DNA of 64,000 nt. Source: Tubiluchus corallicola. Its lineage: Eukaryota > Priapulida > Priapulimorpha > Priapulimorphida > Tubiluchidae. Position numbers and translations under genes: made by a program. Under the pieces are notes generated by a model. It saw only the letters and a program-made list of their open reading frames with translations, searched no databases and was not told where the DNA came from. Every line of letters begins with the position of its first letter. Within the stretch, counting starts at the first letter, position 1. This document shows positions 13,657 to 27,500 of the stretch, piece by piece. Location: assembly GCA_030141605.1 (NCBI GenBank), contig JAQGDQ010000192.1, forward strand, positions 1 to 64,000. The letters run 5' to 3'.

Positions 13657-14557
13657 AACCTTAGCCTAAATGAATACAAAAAGACTAATCTGTTACTAAT
13701 ATGGAGTATATACTAATGTACTGTTTAAACTGCATGAATGAATTTTTAGGCACTCAGCAACACCCAACAAACAAAAAATGAAAATTTATATTTAATACAA
13801 ATATCCAGAACTAAAAATAGCAGTTAGCTATTAGCTATATGGATCAGAAAACTTGACTAAAACTTCCATGAGGAAAAGACACCATTAACAAGCTGAAGGA
13901 TTCTCCAGCACATGTTGCCGAGCACTTATTGTTATGCACACAGATTACTGTGTACAGTCTGGTCTGAGAAAATACATAGAACAAGCAATTGATCTGCATG
14001 CAATCAGCACGATGTGCCGACCATCCGGGATTAAATCACGACTATTTGCTCAGCAATACTCAGAAATTGATTACGCGACATTAATTGACTAGACGTGGTC
14101 GCCATAAACAGCAGAAAAACGGGAGTTGTCAACGGACAAGCTAAAATAATATACGAGGCAAAAGGGTTATTAGAATACCATCATGACCACGACCTTCCAC
14201 ACAAACTGTAGAAAATATGGCTAAGAGTACCTTTAGTGCACATCTCATAAGAGGCTTCTATTGGCAGCAAATGCAGTATGCCAAGTAAAAAAGTGTGTTC
14301 ATTGTTGGGGAGTAAAAGAACAAGTGTGATGGCTTGCGTTGTACACGTCTGCCAGAAAAAATGTCACACTCGTTAACAGCTCCTTTTCTAGTGGAAGTCT
14401 GCAAAAAGCTGCTATAGGAGAGTCCTCTGCTTGCAAGACACCCGGGAGAAAAGGTGTTTACATTGCAAGTTCTGTGCTAGTATAATCAACTGCAAGCTTG
14501 TAACGTTAATGCTCCTTTTTTGCACATATATACGTTTATACAAATTTCTAAAGTATA

Positions 14558-14794
14558 CGTCTTTATGTCCTTTCGCTTTTCATACTTCTCTTCCTCCCAC
14601 AAATCAACTTTTATTCTTGCACCTACACTTCGGCCTGACCTATACAAGTTTTCCTCTTGGACAGACCCGATAAATTATTAATCAACTTTATTATTTATAT
14701 GCACGTTTCTCTGTTTAGTTCTGTAATTATTTTCAACTTATCTATGTATTATTTCGTTATGGCAAGTAGGATAAATTAAACTACAAACTAAACA
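14558..14794 (+). repeat. Dispersed repeat, copy A
   Basis: This shares a colinear stretch of roughly 240 bp with 17026-17281, in the same orientation. The best-conserved parts are TTTTATTCTTGCACCTACAC, GGACAGACCCGATAA and ATTAATCAACTTTATTATTT, ending in GGATAAATTAAACTA. The body reads openly as LTYTS..LGQTR followed by a stop in both copies, which might be the end of a retroelement ORF. The A-rich end resembles a LINE or SINE 3' terminus. I do not recognise the family. Confidence 0.75.
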
Positions 14795-17025
14795 TAACAA
14801 GATCGATCATTGCACAGTCAAACGAATGTCAAAAGCTTCAACGTGTGACTCTGCGTGCCTGTTGCATAAGGCGCGCCTCTAGTTTGACTGTTTGAATAAC
14901 TGCTACAAAAACATGCTAAAGTGAACTAAGAGTAGGTAACTGCAGTTAGCGAAAGTAAACCGGTAACAAAATGTATTCTGAAAATTCTCAAACTAATTTT
15001 CTAGGAACAGCATGTCCTTGTCTACTGGTAAAACGAAATGACCTCGTACAAATAAATGTGCGAGTATTATACGCACGGAAATCACAGATTTCAATCAATC
15101 AATCCACGTACCGCTTCTCTCCAAGTCCCAAGCGCCCAATCATCGTCCGCTCATACATACTCTAGACCAGAATAAATAGCCAAACTGACGTAATTAATTT
15201 GTAGCCACTATGTCAACTCACTAGTGAAGCTGTCACAGCCAGTAAGGCCATTATCAGGCTTACATGAATGCAAATTTGAAGCTGTCAAATTTGTCTACTC
15301 TTCAAACCTCGACTTGTCCAACAAATTTAACGAATTCCTCTGCTTCATATTATCGCATCGCATTATTCTGTGTATCATTCAAAGTATAAACAAAATACTT
15401 CTCATCGTGATAAGATTTTGGCGCATCTCATCAAGTACTGACTACTGATCGTAGATCTACTATCCGCCTCGTAAACGATATGAACTCAGCCTTTCATACT
15501 GAACTCTACGGCTGCCACTGGCTTCACCAAAATCTAATAAACAACTGCAAAATTAATCGGGAAAATCTATGAAATGTGGTCAATTTTAGCATTTTTGACG
15601 GCCACCACTTACTGACTAAGATACGGGTTGGTCTGACCGCTTTGACAAATGATCGATTAGGTTGTCTTAAATATGTTGAATTTTGTATCCTCGCTTGACC
15701 ACTTATTCCTCCTCCGTTCATTGAAAACCACGCCTTTGGTTCACGACTTAAAACTCTTTACTTTTTGGTTCATGATCGATTAGCGAACAAACTGATTAAT
15801 CTTTGCCAGTTTCTTTATCCTGCCACGACATTAAACTACGTATGTTAATGTGCATTACAGGAGGTCTAATATGACAAAAAAATTGAAAAATGTCCTTCAA
15901 AATATCGCATTCCTTCCAGAAACTATGTTTCAAGGCAAAAGCAAAATTGTATTAAAAATTAACACAATTTCGAGCAACACTTTACCTTGAAAATTAAGAT
16001 ACGGGTACTAAACAAAAAATAAACATACACACAGAAAAACCCAAATGCGCTCAAAGACTAGCGTAATTAAGGAACCATTTGCAAAAATTGTTTTCGACAA
16101 GACTTTCACAGAACGTTAGTTTAATTTTGACGAAGTCTTTAATTAATATTGGAAATCGTTTAATTAGTAAAAATTAATTAAAAGAAATTAAGACAGGCGC
16201 GCGAAGTGCAAAGAAGGGAAATCACTCAAAAACTGCCTCAGTCAACACAAAAAGAAGCCCAGTTTGCCAGTGAAATAAGAATCGATAGTGTCAGTGTGTA
16301 AGCATGCAAAATGAAGGAGACATGATAAATTGTTGGCTGCATAATTGCTTGTTATGCTTCAGGAGCATTCTTGCTAAGTTGTGGCTCATTACATTAGTAA
16401 ACTATAGAGAATCACTTAATAATCGTCACAGAATATCGGCACTCCCTAAGCTTTTCAATGAAAATCATGCCACAGTTTTGGCGAAGATCTATAACATTCT
16501 GTCCCTACATAATTAACTATTCTTGGGGTGGCAACCAAGATGCATTATTTCTAAAAATGCACACCGTTGAATGCGGTTGAGTGAATCTGAAGGCAGTGTT
16601 CTAACAGGGCATGACTTAGCAGTAACGAGGAAATTACAAATGATGGACTCGCTAACGATCTTTCTAATTAGAAGTAAGATCCGCTGAAGCGATATTAATG
16701 GTGCTTTGCTACGGGATAGCTCACAATCTTAACTTATTGACCCAAACATCTACAGCAGACTGCATGTAATTTTCAGAGCTAATATTTTCAGATATAAAAA
16801 AGGCCTCAAACTCTTCATTACGGACCATAATCCAGACATACATAATTTGTAATGTTTCAATTATACTTACAGAAGAAGAATGGACTATACTCCATAACAA
16901 GAAGTAAAAGAAGTTTATTAAGCGAGTGGACATAATCTTGTGATTGCCTTGCTGATTTATTTACATTTATTACATTCTTATGTCATTCTCATGCGAATCT
17001 GATGTTTCATTCTCATTTTCACGCT

Positions 17026-17281
17026 ACATCTTCATGTCCTTTCACTTTTCAAACTTCTCTTTCTACCATAAATTACCTTTTATTCTTGCACCTACACTTT
17101 GCTTTCTGTTTGCTTTATGCGGCCTAACCTACACAAGTTGTCTTCTTGGACAGACCCGATAATTTATTAATCAACTTTATTATTTACATTCTTGTAAATA
17201 ATCTGTATTCTGTAATTATTATCACCATATCTATGTATTATTTTCTTATGGCAAATAGAATAAACTAAATTAAAAACTAAA
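17026..17281 (+). repeat. Dispersed repeat, copy B
   Basis: This is the partner of 14558-14794, about 2.5 kb away. Relative to copy A it contains a short extra segment (around TTGCTTTCTGTTTGCTTTA) and small indels. The LGQTR-stop peptide end is preserved, and the terminal AT-rich tail is similar (AATAAACTAAATTAAAAAC). The divergence looks substitutional, so these are two old insertions or one old segmental duplication. Confidence 0.75.
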
Positions 17282-20200
17282 CTGTAAGTTATACTATAGT
17301 CCAAAAACATAACTCTTATCATTCTACCTACCGAAAAACATCATAGGTATTTCCATTAAAGCCTTAAATGCATACATACATAAGTATATACATATTTATC
17401 ACACATCTGATTTTGTTTAGTGTGTACAGGGCCTATTCTTCAGTGATCTCAGTCACAATTGAGTTATAGAGACTAGAGTAATATTTACGTAAGTTGCAAT
17501 ATTTTGTAAGTGCAAAGTGCAATTATTTCAAACGAAACTTTGCTATAATTCTGCTGATAAAATCCTAGCTCAGTAGATCGGTGAAACCAAGCAGTTTGGC
17601 TGACTGTAACATAACATTTGTTTCCAAGATTATCGAGATTGAATCCAAAAATTACGGCGAATTCCATTATTAGACTAAAAAAAATGGATTGTGCTTGCAG
17701 CTTGTTGCGATTTTTGTCTTCCGGGAACCTTTGCATAAATCATAAACACATCATTTGGCATAAGCTTTTGTGCAGAAAACGGACATATAAACATGAGGCA
17801 TATGGCATCCTCTGCCAATGGAAAACGACACAGACATTTCGCAAAACAACCTATCTTGTTTGCGAATCTGTTAGCGAAGACCGACTTTGACGTTTCCCGA
17901 ATCATTCAGGGGATTAGAGCCACTGGATTAAGTTGCAGAACTTTCTGACGAGATACGATTCTCTTTTCCCGAATGTGCGAGATTAAAACAGGAGACAGGT
18001 TTAGCCTGATCGGGAAGTAGGTTACTTATAGTTTAAAGTGTATATATAGCTGTGGCTGCAAAGGAATCCCTGCATGCATGGTAAAATTACTTCAGTCTAT
18101 ATTTTCTCTTAATTTGATTAACAAAAATACATATTACACAATGTAAAAATGACTTGATGACACTCCATATTTTTTCCACAGATTATTGGTATATTAACTA
18201 ATTAATTAATCAACGGTAAATATTCGGCTTCTTGCTGGTTGCTGCTTAGTTAGTGGGCAAATTAATTCATTGGTTGGCATCAATAACTGACTTGTAAGTA
18301 CGTTTGTTAACTTTGTTTGTTTGCGTGTTTATTGCTTCTTAAACAAATTCTTTATCTCGAAAATGGCGGAAAGCACAGGTGTTTTACATTATATAATAGT
18401 CTATTACGCATCTCATTATCATAATCAGCAAACTACATTTGTTTTACTTTCTCTACTTCATACACACGTTGTTGTACGTCAAGCAGCTCAAATGTCGGTT
18501 AACTTATACAAATTTCGTCGATAAGACGAGAAGAAAACATCGATTTAGAACAGATTCTATATGCAATTTCGCAGAATGCATTGAAAATCCGTAAAACGCT
18601 GAAAATCCAGCCAACTTTGTTTGCAACCCTTGTCTATTCTGTAGTTATGCAGGCCGTCATTGTGTGCATAGAAGCCGAGAATCCCGACAACTCAATTCGA
18701 CTAATGTAATCACTGGCCTCGCAATATTTTCACTCAGACTCAATCCTCCAAATAAAATCCCACGCATGGGTATTATTCGTATTCATATGGGAGCACATAC
18801 ATGAGCAAAACTGCCAATACGGATGATTGTGAGTGTGCGTATCTGATAGCGTATTACCCAAACAGGAAACATCTCCACTACTATAAGCTACAAACATATT
18901 CTTACATTTTAGACACTAGTATAGTCTTCTCTTTATTATGGCTTCTTAATGGCCATTTCGAATACATCTTAGCAGTGAAGAAGCTCCTCCAGGAACACAA
19001 AAATTTATAACCATATAGTTGGTTAGACTAAACGTTTATAAAGCAAATAGGTCAGTTTTAGTTGTCTTTCAAGATCTAGGCCATACAAGTAGACTTTGGG
19101 CATGTTTGTTAGTTTCATTTTGCTTCCTTTTTTCTTAATTAGTCATTGTAATGTTCCTTCTAATTTGGTTCTTAATACAACTTCTTAATGTATTTTGTAT
19201 CCCTTATTTTAATGTTGTATACTTATACTTTACGTGTAGTTTTACCTGTAATTTTTATAATTTTTATTATTGTATCTCTACTTAACAGCTGACGAAGACC
19301 GTGAAGGACTAAAGCTCCTGGGAAAATAAAATTTTTGAGACTTAATGGGCACTTGGTCCATAAGATTCGTTAAAGCAAAGCACCATTTTTACTGTCAAAT
19401 ACTTAACTATGGACAGCCATCTGTAGCAAAACTGATAAGCCTATACAGAGGAGAATGCTAAAATCCTTAATGTCTGTTTGCAAGCGATACGAGTGTACAG
19501 CAAGCCATGCAGGCTGCGGGCTTCAATCACAGCGATTCAATAAGATGGATTCTGAGAAAGTTGGCGAAGTCTTATCCGCGGAGGCGAAACCAAATGTGAA
19601 GACTGACAGGTTAAGTGCTTTGACAAGTTAGCGAAACTGGCTTCCCAAATTATTATACTTAACGGTTAATGCTATAAATTGCTTAACAAGACACAAATTT
19701 ATATATTCAGTAAACGTATAGTGTAACCTATGATACGTTGGAAGATAGCTTTACCATCTCACTCGTTAAAGCGGCCACTTGTTAAGTTCAGTTTAACAAA
19801 TTAATACGGGAATTTAATACATGATGATGAAACTGAAATTAATGTAACAATAACTACCAGAAAGGAATCAGTTCTGAACTTCTAAAAGCTTTTAAGATTA
19901 AGATCATACAATAATACTTTCTACAACGCTTGTAAAGAGTTTTCTCAGTGGCTTGTTTCGTTTCGTTTTTTTTGTTTTGTTTGTTGTAGCAAAAGATAAA
20001 TAAACGGCAATTCAGAGAAAGACACACTGGTTAATAGGATGAATTTACGATGACCAGTGACCACTCCCGGTACTCATTAGTTACTCAATAAGATTTATAA
20101 TCGATGGATCAAAATACGTAGGATCTATCAGATCTAACCGTTACATAACACAGGTTTAATCCCGAACATCGGCAACTGTTATTTGACGAGATTCCAGAAT

Positions 20201-20833
20201 CAAGATCAAGCTTAATTCTAGATCACGGAATCGATGAATCACGATGAAAATGTGCATACAAATTATCAATATAATTCTTTTAAACAGACTAACTTTTAAC
20301 ACCATCGAATCTACAGTACACGTTATGTTTTAATTTTCTACGAAGCTTACCATGGAGTGTATTTTGCTGAAATTTGCAATGGATACAAAATTCTGGGAAT
20401 CTGGTATTTGGAACCTTTACATTTAATTCTAAAATGTAGCAGAAACAAATTCTGTTCCTGAGAGCTTGTTAGACAATTTAACAGCTTGAAGAAGAAATCG
20501 TCGACGAAAAAGTACCCTTACGATGACTAAGTATCCAAGCCCTGTGACGTGAGTATACCGAGAGTGACTCGACCACACGAACCCTTCACCCCTTACCCAT
20601 CTGTTTCTTGGTGTGATTATTTTGTTTTGCCGCGCTAACCCAAACAGCCGCCTAAACCACGTGCAAAAATGTGTGTCGAAAAGAAGAATAAGCTCACAGA
20701 AAGACTGCAACAGGCTGCATCGTAAATGACGCCAGATCGTGAAAAAAGCTAGTAACACTCATCAAATCATGCCATACACACAAGCACTCTGCTAAACCTT
20801 CTGACTTAACAAAATAGCAAACACTCGTGCTGT

Positions 20834-21325
20834 AAAAATCGTGCATTCATGTCTTCTCTTTTTTTCTAATAGCGAAAATTGGAAAAGTTAAGCATCAAGC
20901 TTAAAGCCACGAAACTGTCTGACATAGAATCCTTTAGACCGAGAACCTATTGCACAAGTGATCCTACAAACCTACAACTAATTTTGATCCCAACTTTAAA
21001 GACAAGGACTGTGAAAAAGCTGGAATTCTCTCCGGATTTAAACCAGGGTTCTTCTGCTTGCAAGGCAGACACCATAGACCGTATTCCACAGTGATCAAGG
21101 ATAGTGGCTTGGTGGTTTAAGGTTTCTCCTTTGTAATCAGAAGATCTCTTGTTCAAATCCAGGTTGTATCCCAACTGTCTTTCAAGTTTGGTGTGACAAT
21201 TTATTAAGTGTGAGATGTTCGACAATCTATACCTGATTTTTTTTCGTGGCTTTAAACTTGCAGCTTAACCTTTCCCGTTTTCACTCTATTAGAAGAAAAT
21301 GAGAAGGCATGAATGCACGATTTCT
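20834..21325. repeat. Head-to-head tRNA-derived SINE palindrome (fold-back)
   Basis: The outer arms 20834-20916 and 21241-21325 are inverted copies. Both contain ATCGTGCATTCATG, CTAATAG and TTAAAGCCACGAAA, in mirrored order. Inside, each arm has a tRNA-like promoter pointing outward. On the plus strand the A box is TGGCTTGGTGG at 21105-21115 and the B box TGTTCAAATCC at 21150-21160. On the minus strand the B box is TGGTTTAAATCC at 21044-21033, with a weaker A box near 21080-21070. The result is about 490 bp that could form a long hairpin. The two halves have diverged, so this is an old or imperfect inversion rather than an assembly artefact. Confidence 0.75.
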
Positions 21326-24300
21326 TTACGCGTAAGAAAATTACACTAATGAGAGCTAATCAGCAGGCAAAATTTACAAATGAGCTCGGAGCCTAGAGGC
21401 ACGCCACGCAGTAACGATGCAGAGCTTACCTAAATCAATCAAGCATCAAAGAGAAATGAAACCACACAAATTATCCCTGAAGATGGCAGTTTCGGGACAC
21501 ACAAACGCCAGTCAAGTTTAGACTGGCCAAACAGAAAGAGTAAAAACCTCGAGGGGAAAGTGCAAAACCTCGCTGTTTACCGGAAAAGTTCCAAACTGTA
21601 AATTGTAATGCTAGACACCTAAATACCAACATATGAGGTTTCCCTTTTAAAATATTCTCTAATGTAGACAGCACAGTTTCATCGACATTACAAACTACAA
21701 GCAAGTCCTGCTAACAGCTTTGCATTTTACAAGGTTAATTATATCTTCACTTATTTTATTATGTCGTTTACAAATTTTGATGTTCCCCCCGCCCCCAATA
21801 GTGTTCTTTTGCTTAGATTTATATATTTAAAATTACCGTTTATTTTTAATTTTTTTAAACCTATCTGTATGAAAGGGCAGGAAACTAGATGACCCTCTGG
21901 TCCTCCCTGTCCTGCTCCATGATTGCAATTATCTAACATTTAACTAACACTGTTACTATAAGCGATACTGGAGAAAATATATGTTCTATGTTCTCTTACC
22001 AAATGAAAATTTAAGCAAACGATTAACTGTGTACATGCATCCTCTCTGTCTTAAATCTCTTGCACATTCTTTCTGTTGCCCTTTCCCAGGCACTAGCGGC
22101 ACGTCATTTCAATCTTTACATTAAGCTAACTACAGTTAGAAACTGGCTTAATGTTAGTAATTTCTCGAAGCTTAAAACTTCAGGAAAATTGACTCCACGT
22201 GAACCGACTTAGCAAACGCTTAAACCGTTCGGAGTTAACAACTACAGCACATAAAAAGGTCAAAAATATTTTGCTGAGACGCACCATTTATACACGACGC
22301 TTTCTATACCTTTACATCTATCTGACATTCTCTTTTGAATATAAAAAACGCAAAGCTTTTAGTGAGCGAAAATGCGGGGAAATCGATGTGGTCTCTGCCG
22401 TAACGAGTGTGTGCAGGGTTTCATATAGCGCCTAGCAACCTAAAATGAAGCTGTTGATAATTTTCAATTAGAATTCCAATGTATAACATGTACAGCATCA
22501 CATTTTACACCTACGTGAGGCAGACACAGCACTGAAGATGTTATAAATTTATTAATCAATAGCTACGAATACAGCAGGCCTATATGGAAATTTAACAAGA
22601 ATTAAATAAATACACAAAGAAAAAAATTGTAAATCAATAAAATGAGGACATCCAGTTAAACAGCTGCCCCATTTTTTCCACGGGACGTTTTTCGATCTTC
22701 TGCATGGGCACAAAAGTTACCGCGTGGTGCGTATCTTTTTGACGGGGTATTTGGCAAACTGCTAATAGCAGACTTGTGATCTTAAAAACGATGCAGTTTT
22801 ATGACCTCAATGCGGGTCCTCTAGAACTGCACAAACCGCACTCTAGCAAAAGGGTTGACAAATAACACGAAAAAGAGAGATAACTCTCCAATGAAAACAT
22901 AAAATCGCTCTTTGCATCACACTCCAAATTTTCCAAAAAGCAGCAGTTTATTGTCCATTATGAAGTACAAACAGAATTATCAAACTTTTACTTTAGAAAG
23001 AAATTTATGCAAGCCTGGAATTAAACGCGTCAAGCACACAAAATATTCAACGATTTTTGTTCACAAGTAACGTTGGTTTCCATGAAGTCCGAGTCCAACA
23101 TCATAATTACCGAAAGATGCATTCATGTAGCGGTAGCAATAACTTGTACTGGTGTATCAAAATTTCTTGGAACCTTATACCGATAGCTTACCAAAATTCA
23201 GATCAAAGCTTATAAAACTGTAAGCAAAACGAGCAAAGCACAGTTTACTTTTCAAATTCGGGACTGCAAATTCACACAAATAGGTACACAACACACAACT
23301 TTTACACATTTATAAAGGCGACCTAAACAATAATCCGTACAAAAATAAAAAATAACAAATAATTCATAATTTTATAATTCGTTTTATAATTCTGCAAATA
23401 AAAAAATAAATATTGTAGTAATCCTTTGAAATTATTGTTTGATTACAAGTGGGATTATAAAAATAAAAAAAAACTGCAAAAGCTTATAGATTTGCGAAAC
23501 GTTGTTGCCACGCCTAATGCAATTCCTCAGTTTGAAGCATTTGGGAGATGATGCACAAAGTCTGAGAATGTAACACCTATAAGATAAAACCAGTTTGCTA
23601 ATTTTATTCCTTTAATGTGCATTAGCAGCTTATCGCCTTTCAGTATTATTTACAAACTAACCCATTTTTTGATGTTATTTGAAATCGCACTTTAACGTCC
23701 TTGAATACCGGAAATCAGATTAAATGATTCCAGTTCCCGCTCTCATCAAGTTGTTAGGCAGCATGATTAGCAGACAGGAGTATCTTGTTTAACTTTCAAG
23801 CGTTTCGTTTGATCAACCACAACATTGTGAAAATGTAATTTTATTTACAAGTTTACCAGAGGGGCAACAGGACAATACAAGTTACATACAACGTCTAATC
23901 AAAGACTGAAAAATGCTAAAATTCTACTTGTTGACCCAATGATGAAATTTGTTTTATGCACAAACGAGTACAACTTATTCTGGAAGAAATTTCCAGGTCA
24001 CGCAAAATATCTAAATTGTCTAAACTAAGAAGAAGGGTTTCATATAGATACTGCACTGACCTCGGAATGACAGAGTTCCAAAAGCGTTTTCAAGATTAAA
24101 TCTATCTTATCACATAGTGTCTAATTTGGATAAACACGATTGGATAAACGCCAGTGTACGCATCACAGTTATACTAAACGGTTATGCAATCATATTATTT
24201 GGATGCTTGATTAGTTCAGTTCTAACTTCCTGTACATAACACAATCATATAAGTTTTCGATCCCAACATACACGACCCAACGTTGAGCAAACACACTGCA

Positions 24301-25631
24301 GCTATTTCAAATTCAGCTGAGCAATCTTTCCCATGATTTACTTTAGAAAATTTTAAGTTTTTATTCGCTCATTGGAAAAGATGAATACGAGATCGAAATC
24401 TTGTTTTTCAAGGAACTGACGCTCATGTTGAGCGGGCCTGGCGGACAGACATCGTGCATTGAGAAGAGTAAAACAACAAAACTTTGCGATTATGCAAGCT
24501 CCACGTGTTACTTTCTTGCTTACGCTTTCAAAAATCTGAGAAAGAAGACTGCCAATGATTGCGTTGCAATGCAGGCAAAGTTGCTAAACGTTCGCCAAGT
24601 AAGCGACACCATCAGAATTTTAGTTAGTCCACTTCTCAGCTGCAAAAACTGCGCTTGCAAATCGAAAGGAAACAAAAATAGTGAAATAATTACAAAATCT
24701 CGCTCTTCTTTACAGAGATCGTAACAATAAATTAAAATTTCTGGGCAGTGGGCACGCTCCTACAGCTGCAGACTTTTTTCATACATGATGACGACTGCAA
24801 ATGAATACATACATGTAAAAACTGTGACTAATGCAACCAGGGAAAGCTAACCGTCACGGTTCTGTACGCCTGGTAGTAATTCACAAGACTCAACACAGAA
24901 AACTCGAGTCTTCGCAAGCCAGAAAAAACCAAAAACGTTTGACATATTGCTAAGTAAAAGTTTTTATAGTAAATACAATGTTTATTAAAAACCAATTTTT
25001 GTACAATACCACATACCTATTCAACGTATTATGGTTTCACGAGTCAATTCGACTAACCCAATTCTTCAGATCGTGAACCTATCTTCGCCCAAGTAAGGGG
25101 GGTCATTCGAGGGTTTTCACTAGGGTCTCGGTGAGAAACCCAAAAGTTACTACACAGTTCACAATTTGATACATGAAACTGGTGAAATGAATTACAAAAC
25201 ACAGTTAGAAGCTACTGCATATCATTTGCTAAAAATATTAAAATCAGTCAACATTAATTCAAAATTATTTGACTAACAGGCAGCAAAGAGTTAAATTAGA
25301 TAAAAGACTGGTACTGTAAAGAAAAAATGTCCCACAACTCCACAAGGTACATTACTTGGCCACCTTGCCGAAAGAACTTTTTGATGCAAGTTTATCAAAC
25401 TTTAATACAAAATTAAAAGAAAAGTTCTCAACCAAATTTGAATGCCCTAACTACCAAATATTTATATGCAAAGTAACTACATTTATTTGCGCCCATAATC
25501 GGCAAAATCAAAATTTTTTACTTAATAATTCCAACATAATTTCATTGTATAATGTGTGTAAAAATAAATGTAAAATAATATAAATATAAAATGATTTGTT
25601 TAGTATCTGTATGTAGTATATGTTATTGTCA

Positions 25632-25659
25632 CTGCGTGCGTGCGTGCGTGCGTGTGTGT
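25632..25659. repeat. TGCG/TG microsatellite
   Basis: An uninterrupted (TGCG)n run passing into (TG)n, in a non-coding part of the large Musashi intron. Confidence 0.9.
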
Positions 25660-27031
25660 CTAGCGTTAGCGTTGCATCCGACGCATTTGTCATGTGACAG
25701 TTTTATACATTGATAGCTACCACAAACAGATGTATAACGTTTGTGATGTTCAATTTATTATCAGACAAATAAAGATTTATGTATGTATATAAATCCCATA
25801 TTGTCTACACTTCACAGTATGCACCTAAAGCACTGTTAGTGTTTTCATACACAAGATGCAACTTTTCGAAAAGCTACATATTTCAAGTTAAACTATAAGT
25901 TCCCGAATCTAATTACAGGGCATAGAAGTTCTTTTTAAAAGTTCGGCTGCGCAACAACTTCCTTTGGTTTTCATGGTCCTTGCATATTTCCTGCTTGTTT
26001 ACATACAGATTCAAGGAGAACCAGAATAAAGACGTCTTGGCATGTCGCTAATCTAGGACAGCCGGACGGGTTTTGTTACTAAGTCATACCAAAAGGCCGT
26101 ACAGACTAATTATTGTTTAAGACCGGGTACTTCCTCTAATATCAATTAACCGAACACAAACAGGCACGCTGTTATTTGTTTGAGTGAAAACACGCAGGCC
26201 TGTAAAACATTCCGGCTTTACGCCTTCCCTTATAATTTTCTTGTTAATAATAAACTAGCTCTATTTAACTTGTCGTTAAGAAATAAACTTGCATTGAATA
26301 AAATATATAGGACACGTGTAGTTTCTTCATTGTATGCTATTACTACACTGCGATTTAAATTTATTCTTGCTAGACAGCATTGCTATTTTGACATTCTGTT
26401 GTTTCATCATGGGCCTCACCATTAATACTCGATTTCAAAAATAGCTGGTGTAGAACCCGTATTAATATAATACTAGATCGAGACCTTTCTTTTGATATAT
26501 AGATCACCGCAAATGGTGCCCTCGTCCGGGCTGTAGCCTCGAATCTTATATATATACCAAGAATATTAATATAAGAGATTTTTACTTTACCAGCATTATA
26601 ATATAATGCATAGTGAAGAAAGCGCCAAAACTCCTACCTTAACACTTAGTAAAAACTAAGATTTTGTGACGCCTAATATCTCAAGTGATTAAAGGTGCAA
26701 AATGGAGTTACGAAAGGACAAGACTGCAGCAGGATATCTAACATTTTCGAGATAAAACGGGCAAGAATAGGTATTTTTCTTTTAGTCAACTGGCACAGAA
26801 TAAGCCAAGCCCACAAGATACGTAATGGCTTGAGAGGTCTGGTCTGCAAGACAGAAAGGGCAACTTGGCAACTATATAGTGTTTATAACATAAATGTATG
26901 ATACGTAAAGGTCCTTAAGGTACAGCTTGTCAAGTGTTGGTCAGAAAAAGGCAAAGAAAATTGCAATACTTCAAATCCGTCAAATGTTCTGGGTATGCAA
27001 TACATACAAGGTGATGATTCCATTCCACGCT

Positions 27032-27500
27032 TGGAACATATTCAGTTAATTCAGCATACAAGGAACACAAAAATGACGCTACGTTTTCCTCGCTACTGCA
27101 GTCTTATGCTTACTCCACCGAGGGTTTCTTGTCAAAAACCAAATTGCAGTTAATCTGAATATGATCATTGTTTTCATATATTACGTTTCTTTTTCAACTT
27201 TTTTCTCTCTTTCTTTGATTTCTTTCAACTAACTGCTACATTGCTCTTCCTTATTCCCTAATATAATAATGTAGGGAACAAATGTAGTGTCATTTTTGTG
27301 TATCTGGTGTGCTGAATTAATTGAATATATTCCATGGGAGGAATACAGTGGTACACAAAAAAACGCTACGTTTTACTCACTACTGTAGTTAATCTGAACA
27401 TACGCATCGTTTTCATATATTATGTTTCTTCTTCGATTTTTTTCTCTCTGACTTCTTTCAACTAACTGCTACATAACTCTTCGTTATTCCCTTCTCTCAA
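27032..27500. repeat. Composite inverted and direct repeat
   Basis: The arm 27032-27077 is an inverted copy of 27289-27334; both carry the word AATTCAGCAYACC/A and ACACAAAAATGAC in mirrored order. The body after the left arm (27064-27260) recurs directly after the right arm (27353-27500). Both copies contain ACGCTACGTTTT, TTTCATATATTA and TTTCAACTAACTGCTACAT. The result is arm, body, inverted arm, body. No ORF of interest is present. It may be two nested copies of a short-hairpin MITE. Confidence 0.7.

Noticed and set aside
19270-19345. CTGACGAAGACCG..AATAAA segment as a retroelement 3' end
   Set aside because: The resemblance is to a general pattern only; no ORF or second copy supports it.
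20429-20758. 109-codon ORF on the minus strand
   Set aside because: No recognisable domain, splice context or conservation cue; it lies in intronic repeat-rich sequence.
24401-24724. 107-codon ORF on the plus strand
   Set aside because: No recognisable motif and no flanking exon signals. A chance ORF of this size is expected in 64 kb.
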